Source: Phoronis australis (taxonomy: Eukaryota > Phoronida > Phoronidae). Taken from it: DNA of 64,000 bases. A program made the translations under genes and the position numbers. Positions 50,598 to 64,000 of the stretch are shown piece after piece (position 1 is the first letter of the stretch; each line of letters opens with the position of its first letter). The notes under the pieces are model-generated. The model was not told where the DNA came from and did not search any database. It was given only the letters and a program-made list of their open reading frames with translations. Where the stretch lies: NCBI GenBank assembly GCA_002633005.1, contig NMRA01000046.1, forward strand, positions 870,144-934,143. The letters are read 5' to 3'.

Positions 50598-50809
50598 CCA
50601 ATAAGCCTATAAAAACAGGCCCCTCACGCTAAAACTTCGGATTCTGACGGGTCTCGTCTCTATCCGCAAGGAATCTCAGCCAAGCAAACTAACTGTTTGG
50701 GCCTTTTAAATTTGGACTTTGACGTTTTTAGCGAATTCTTCTTGTTTCTAAATTCTTTGTGTTAGAAGTTAAAGCTGCGATGTCGACGGAAGTTAGCGAT
50801 GAGTTGTAA
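50598..50809 (+). promoter_or_regulatory. TATA-type promoter with short candidate first coding exon
   Basis: A CCAAT (50598-50602) and TATAAAAA (50608-50615) are followed, about 165 bp later, by ATG at 50780 opening MSTEVSDEL. A GTAAGT donor at 50806 would end the exon in phase 2; otherwise a stop follows at once. It may start an unrecognised gene or an upstream transcript over PCYT2. The phase would even fit PCYT2 exon 2, but that would drop conserved residues, so I do not assign it. Confidence 0.35.
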
Positions 50810-51411
50810 GTTTGTAGATTTGTGTTTCATATATATTGCATAATAAAATTCAGTATATTTATCTACTTCTCTCTTGTTTCACTCTCTATAAGTTGTCACC
50901 ATGGTTCTCTCGTATGCGATTCGAACGAGTGAAAAAGTACACAACGCTGCAAATATTTTTATCGGCTACGAACAGTCGACATTTTAGAAACTAGGTAGAT
51001 CGGTGCTGGTCGCTCCACCGATTCCCATTACAAAACTAATAACCTTAACTGTAATCTTTATAGCCTTGTTATTGGCAAAATTTTACCTGTTTAAAAGTCG
51101 ACTGGTTTGCCGCCATTGTGGCATGGCAACAGGCAGTACTAGGGATTTAGCGTACGTTCAAAATAACTGAACACTCAAGTTTGACATACCTGAAAGAAAA
51201 AAATAGATATGTTACAACACAATAGAAAAATGAGAGAAAATGCGATCATAAAGCCAAATAATAATTGAAAACTGAGTTTTTAATGTTTGCATAGACCTAA
51301 AGTTCTGTGATGTAAGGTTAGCATTACCTTGGTACAAACAGCTCACTGCTTGCGTCTGTAGTAGCTCTCCAGTTTGTTGAGCGTACGTCTTGTCATTGAG
51401 TTGTTGTAATC

Positions 51412-60620
<9,209 letters not shown>

Positions 60621-60867
60621 TAAAATTCAACAGTAACGTCTTCAATTTATCAATAATATCCGCCAGTCCTGAAAAAAAATCATTGTGCGCAGAATTTGTA
60701 GACCACGAGCCTCGCCGTTATGTTGGTATTTAGCCGTGACTATGCACTTCAAACTTCCGCCATGCCTTAACACAGTTCTGCTGATATTGCGAGGACCAAT
60801 GGTCTGGCCTTTCAGAACAGAAGTAGTGTACTTGTCTACGGGATTACTTTGTAGATATTCCCCGCTT

Positions 60868-61713
60868 AAATTGTTTGATAGTATGGTAGCTCCTATATTG
60901 TTATATGGTGCTGAGATATGGGGTACAGTATATTCGAAAGACATAGAAAGTGTTCACAATGATTTCTGTAAATGGGTTGCTGGTGTCCCAAAGAAAACAA
61001 GTAACGTTATGGCCAGAGGAGAATGCGGCAGGCATTTATTATCTGTGAAATACTTGTGCAGACCAATAATCTACTGGACCAAAATTCTACAGATGAATAA
61101 CCCCAGATACCCAAAGAAAAGTTACAGGATGCTGCGGGAAGACTGTGAAAAAGGACGAGCAAATTGGGCCAGTGCAGTTAAAGATATTTTGTTCAGATAC
61201 GGGTTTGGGGAGGTATGGATAAGTGGACCGGGTAACTTTGATTTATTTATATCAGAATTTAAGCAAAGATTGTTGGATTGTGGTGCCCAAGAATGGAGGA
61301 CATCAGTGCAGAGCTCTAGCAAGTGCTCATTTTACTCTATTATCAAAACAGATTTATCTTGTGAAGAATATCTTTACAGTCTACCACCAACTCTACGTAG
61401 AATTTTAGCCAAATTCAGGTGCTCTGGACACCAACTGAAAATAGAAACTGGTAGGCACCATGACATTCCAAAGGAAGATAGACTTTGCGAAATTTGCAAC
61501 CGTTCAGAAATTGAAGACGAAATACACTTATTACTTAACTGCCCCGTATTTAACGACATTAGAAAGAATTTTTTACCAGAAATATCCCGACAGCATACAG
61601 ACATCGAAAACGTCAAATACTTATTCAAAACAAACTCTGGAAATCTTTTGAAAAGACTATCCTTATTTATATTAAAGGCTTATGGTATTAGACAGGAAAC
61701 TCTAACATTGTAA
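60868..61713 (+). pseudogene. LINE RT C-terminal region with CCHC finger
   Basis: About 281 codons remain open, from KLFDSMVAPILLYGAEIW to the stop. They include the zf-RVT-like DRLCEICNRSEIEDEIHLL then LNCP (C-x2-C, H, C). The unbroken frame suggests a fairly recent insertion. The codons before 60868 belong to host DNA. Confidence 0.85.
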
Positions 61714-61843
61714 CGTGTAAATATGTATATATGTATTGAATACCCGGACATGAAATTGCCACCTATACCAAATGTTGCAATGTAATATGTACAAATGAGC
61801 TTAGCTCCAAGTGCAATAAACAACCTCTCTCTCTCTCTCTCTC
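60868..61843 (+). mobile_element. 5'-truncated LINE, 3' end only, with 12-bp TSD
   Basis: TATTCCCCGCTT occurs on both sides (60856-60867 and 61844-61855). The element starts within the RT C-terminal part and ends in a CT-repeat tail after AATAAACAAC. This fits target-primed reverse transcription with 5' truncation. It lies in the PCYT2 intron after exon 5. Confidence 0.88.
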
Positions 61844-63350
61844 TATTCCCCGCTTTCAACAGGAATCCAAATTTCTTTGTAGGCCTACACGTGAAAACTG
61901 CGAATCGAAGACTAATAAACAGCTTGGCCAGTGTTAAAAGCATGTGGTCAGGAAGCGCGCGTTACATACATGAACCTGTCATCAAAGGCATTAGCCAGGA
62001 ACTATCCATTCATGAAACGGGTAGCATAGAATCGGCAAGAAATGAATATTGGCACTAATTTCCGACAGTTTCTTATATTATAAAAAATGTTTGCGTTATT
62101 TTAGAATGAATTGTTTGATTAACCATAATTGGTGTTTTTAAGCCAAATTTCCGATAAAATAACCACTGACAGTGAATGCTTACACACCGTTATACCGAAA
62201 GATAACTGTCAGATAGTCACGTACGTATCCAGCCACACAGCGACTAATATGGCCTTACCGAGACTAATGTCGAACGTTTTTAGCACATGAGACTGGCAAG
62301 TGCTGAATGAAATACGCTCTGGTTTAGGCCTACTGCTTGTGCAAATTTCTTTAGACACAATGCACATTTAGCTCGTTAGATTGTGTGGCCTCTGGCCAAA
62401 AGACGGTCTCTGCTCTGGCAAATGAATTCTGGTGACACGCACGCGCTTGCTTACTCACAAACGCAGACAACTTCAAAACAAACGTCACGTGACAGCATGT
62501 GTGTTCGTCCAGACATTTTTCTCATGTTGCTGATCATACATGTATATGGCACAATATCAGCACAGATTTGTACTTAAACCTGCCGTGATCCCGACTTCAC
62601 GGGAACTTAAAAATCTTAGGGACGCCAAACTTGGAAAACTTAAGGAGGATTTCAGGTAATTTGCTTGAGTCAAAACTGTATTTTTATTCTAGCATTCAAG
62701 TTGCCACATTGACGATTGCGAGGCAGGTAGTCGACGAGTTTTCGCCCTGGGATTTCAGCACAATTTTCTGTAAAATGATCGTAATTTAGCAGCAAAGTTT
62801 GATAGCAGTGCACCACGTTTTTGTAGAAAGTCTTTCATAGATTACAGATACGTCACAGAGCGTAAATATAATGAATCTTAGCTTCCGATTTCACCAGTTT
62901 CGGAGATCAGGTTTCAATGGCCTTGGGTTATGATAAGCGCCCCCCCTGAAACGAACTTTTCTAAGCGCCCTGGGCGGTTATTATGGTAAATATGGTAGCA
63001 TAAACTAATAGCTGTTGTAGCTCTAAGTCAATTGGGACTGTTTTTATGGTGTTATATATTTATTGAAGAATACACAGAACATACAAAGTAATAATGACAA
63101 GCTCAGAAATTGTGAAGCATTGTTATTATCTGGGTTGTAGACAATCCACAGATGAAAGTATTATACATAGAGGTATATACATGTAAGTAGTATGTAATAA
63201 AAGTATTCCAATATTTAGATATGCTATTACGAACGTATAAAAACAAAAACATGTATAGATACATGTATGGAAATCAGAAGCAACAATATTTATAAGCGAT
63301 ACATAAAAATTTGCTAACGTTGCTTAAGAGGAATTCATTGAGAACAAAGT

Positions 63351-64000
63351 CAGGGCTCGACGCTATTAAAATCGCCAGGTCGCAATTTGCAATCTAGCCA
63401 ATATCCCAGGTCGCATTTTCAAAATCCAGCTCGCATTCATAAATGCCAGGTCGCAAAATTTTCTTGCCATTTTTACGCGCCAAAATTGACTTTTTAGATA
63501 ATTGAGAAATGTTTATATTAATAATATGCGTTAAACACTCACAAATTGCAGTTCGTTTATGCAGGTACTGCGTTACTGTTCTTCACGACCGCCATTGAAA
63601 GAATCTAGAGCGCACAGCAAGTTGTCGACGTGAAAGTTGAGTCAGTGCTCTCTAACTGAAATGTGCATTCGTGTAGCTAAGTTTTCAATGTAAAAAGGGA
63701 GAAAATGCCTGTTGAAAAAGTATCCACCATTTTGTTAGTTCTCACCTGCTACTGGGTGTCATCAAAGTTGTTAAAGATCCACAAACTAACTCGGAGTGCT
63801 AATTCCCTCCACTTTTTGTTCGCAGCCCAAATTTTACAACTTAACTCGACGTTTGAAAAACATCTGTCAAAAAACAATCCGTGAAACGGTGCCCTAACCG
63901 AATGACGTATTTGGATGCGTGGGAACAATTCAGTGCATATTTCACAACAAAAATGTGACACTTATGCTGTGTACGTACTCAACAATTAGTTTTCCATGAA
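63351..64000 (+). mobile_element. Start of a second CAGGGCTCGAC element
   Basis: CAGGGCTCGACGCTATTAAAA resembles the hAT-like terminus at 6746 and is followed by repeated CCAGGTCGCA. The other end is not seen and may lie outside the window. Confidence 0.35.

Noticed and set aside
50780-50805. Alternative first exon for PCYT2 spliced to 54599
   Set aside because: The phase fits, but the conserved VRVWVDG strand of the catalytic fold would be lost.
60685-60867. First 61 codons of the 342-aa ORF
   Set aside because: They lie outside the LINE target-site duplication, so they are host repeat sequence that happens to be open.

Overview
This is animal nuclear DNA: AT-rich, with small GT-AG exons separated by long introns full of transposon remnants. 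Families and exon structure fit a bilaterian invertebrate, probably marine. I cannot name the species. Scattered single N characters, two of them at the joints of direct duplications, suggest a draft assembly. Three protein-coding genes can be assembled by splice-site and reading-frame reasoning. (1) Plus strand, 4745-37060: eight exons, 581 codons, all seven junctions in phase. The order is a DOK7-like PH domain, an IRS/DOK-type PTB domain, a Ser/Pro-rich linker with a Cys cluster, and a C-terminal death domain. To my knowledge no classical DOK protein ends in a death domain; this is the most interesting item here. (2) Minus strand, 40075-44941: four exons and a short terminal coding piece giving all but the extreme N-terminus of CENP-X (MHF2/STRA13), a histone-fold protein of the kinetochore and the Fanconi/FANCM remodelling complex. 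It converges on gene 1. (3) Plus strand, 51412-60369 and beyond the window: the first five coding exons of ethanolamine-phosphate cytidylyltransferase (PCYT2), with the HxGH catalytic motif. Its remaining exons are not in the window. The rest is mostly repeats. Intron 1 of gene 1 (4.8-20.6 kb) holds a nested stack: a LINE 5' region with endonuclease remnant, split by an element rich in GTACGTAC motifs, itself split by a hAT-like element. Beyond it lies a decayed Gypsy retrotransposon on the minus strand, split by about 2.4 kb of other sequence. A second GTACGTAC element in inverted orientation lies at 0.46-2.8 kb and a third at 52.3-54.4 kb in PCYT2 intron 1. A roughly 450-bp repeat at 27, 38 and 56 kb carries close matches to the CTCF core motif. 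PCYT2 downstream of exon 5 holds a 5'-truncated LINE with a 12-bp target-site duplication, inside a TIR element. There is no rRNA, CRISPR array or prokaryotic operon. The three genes have no obvious shared pathway; their neighbourhood is ordinary animal synteny.
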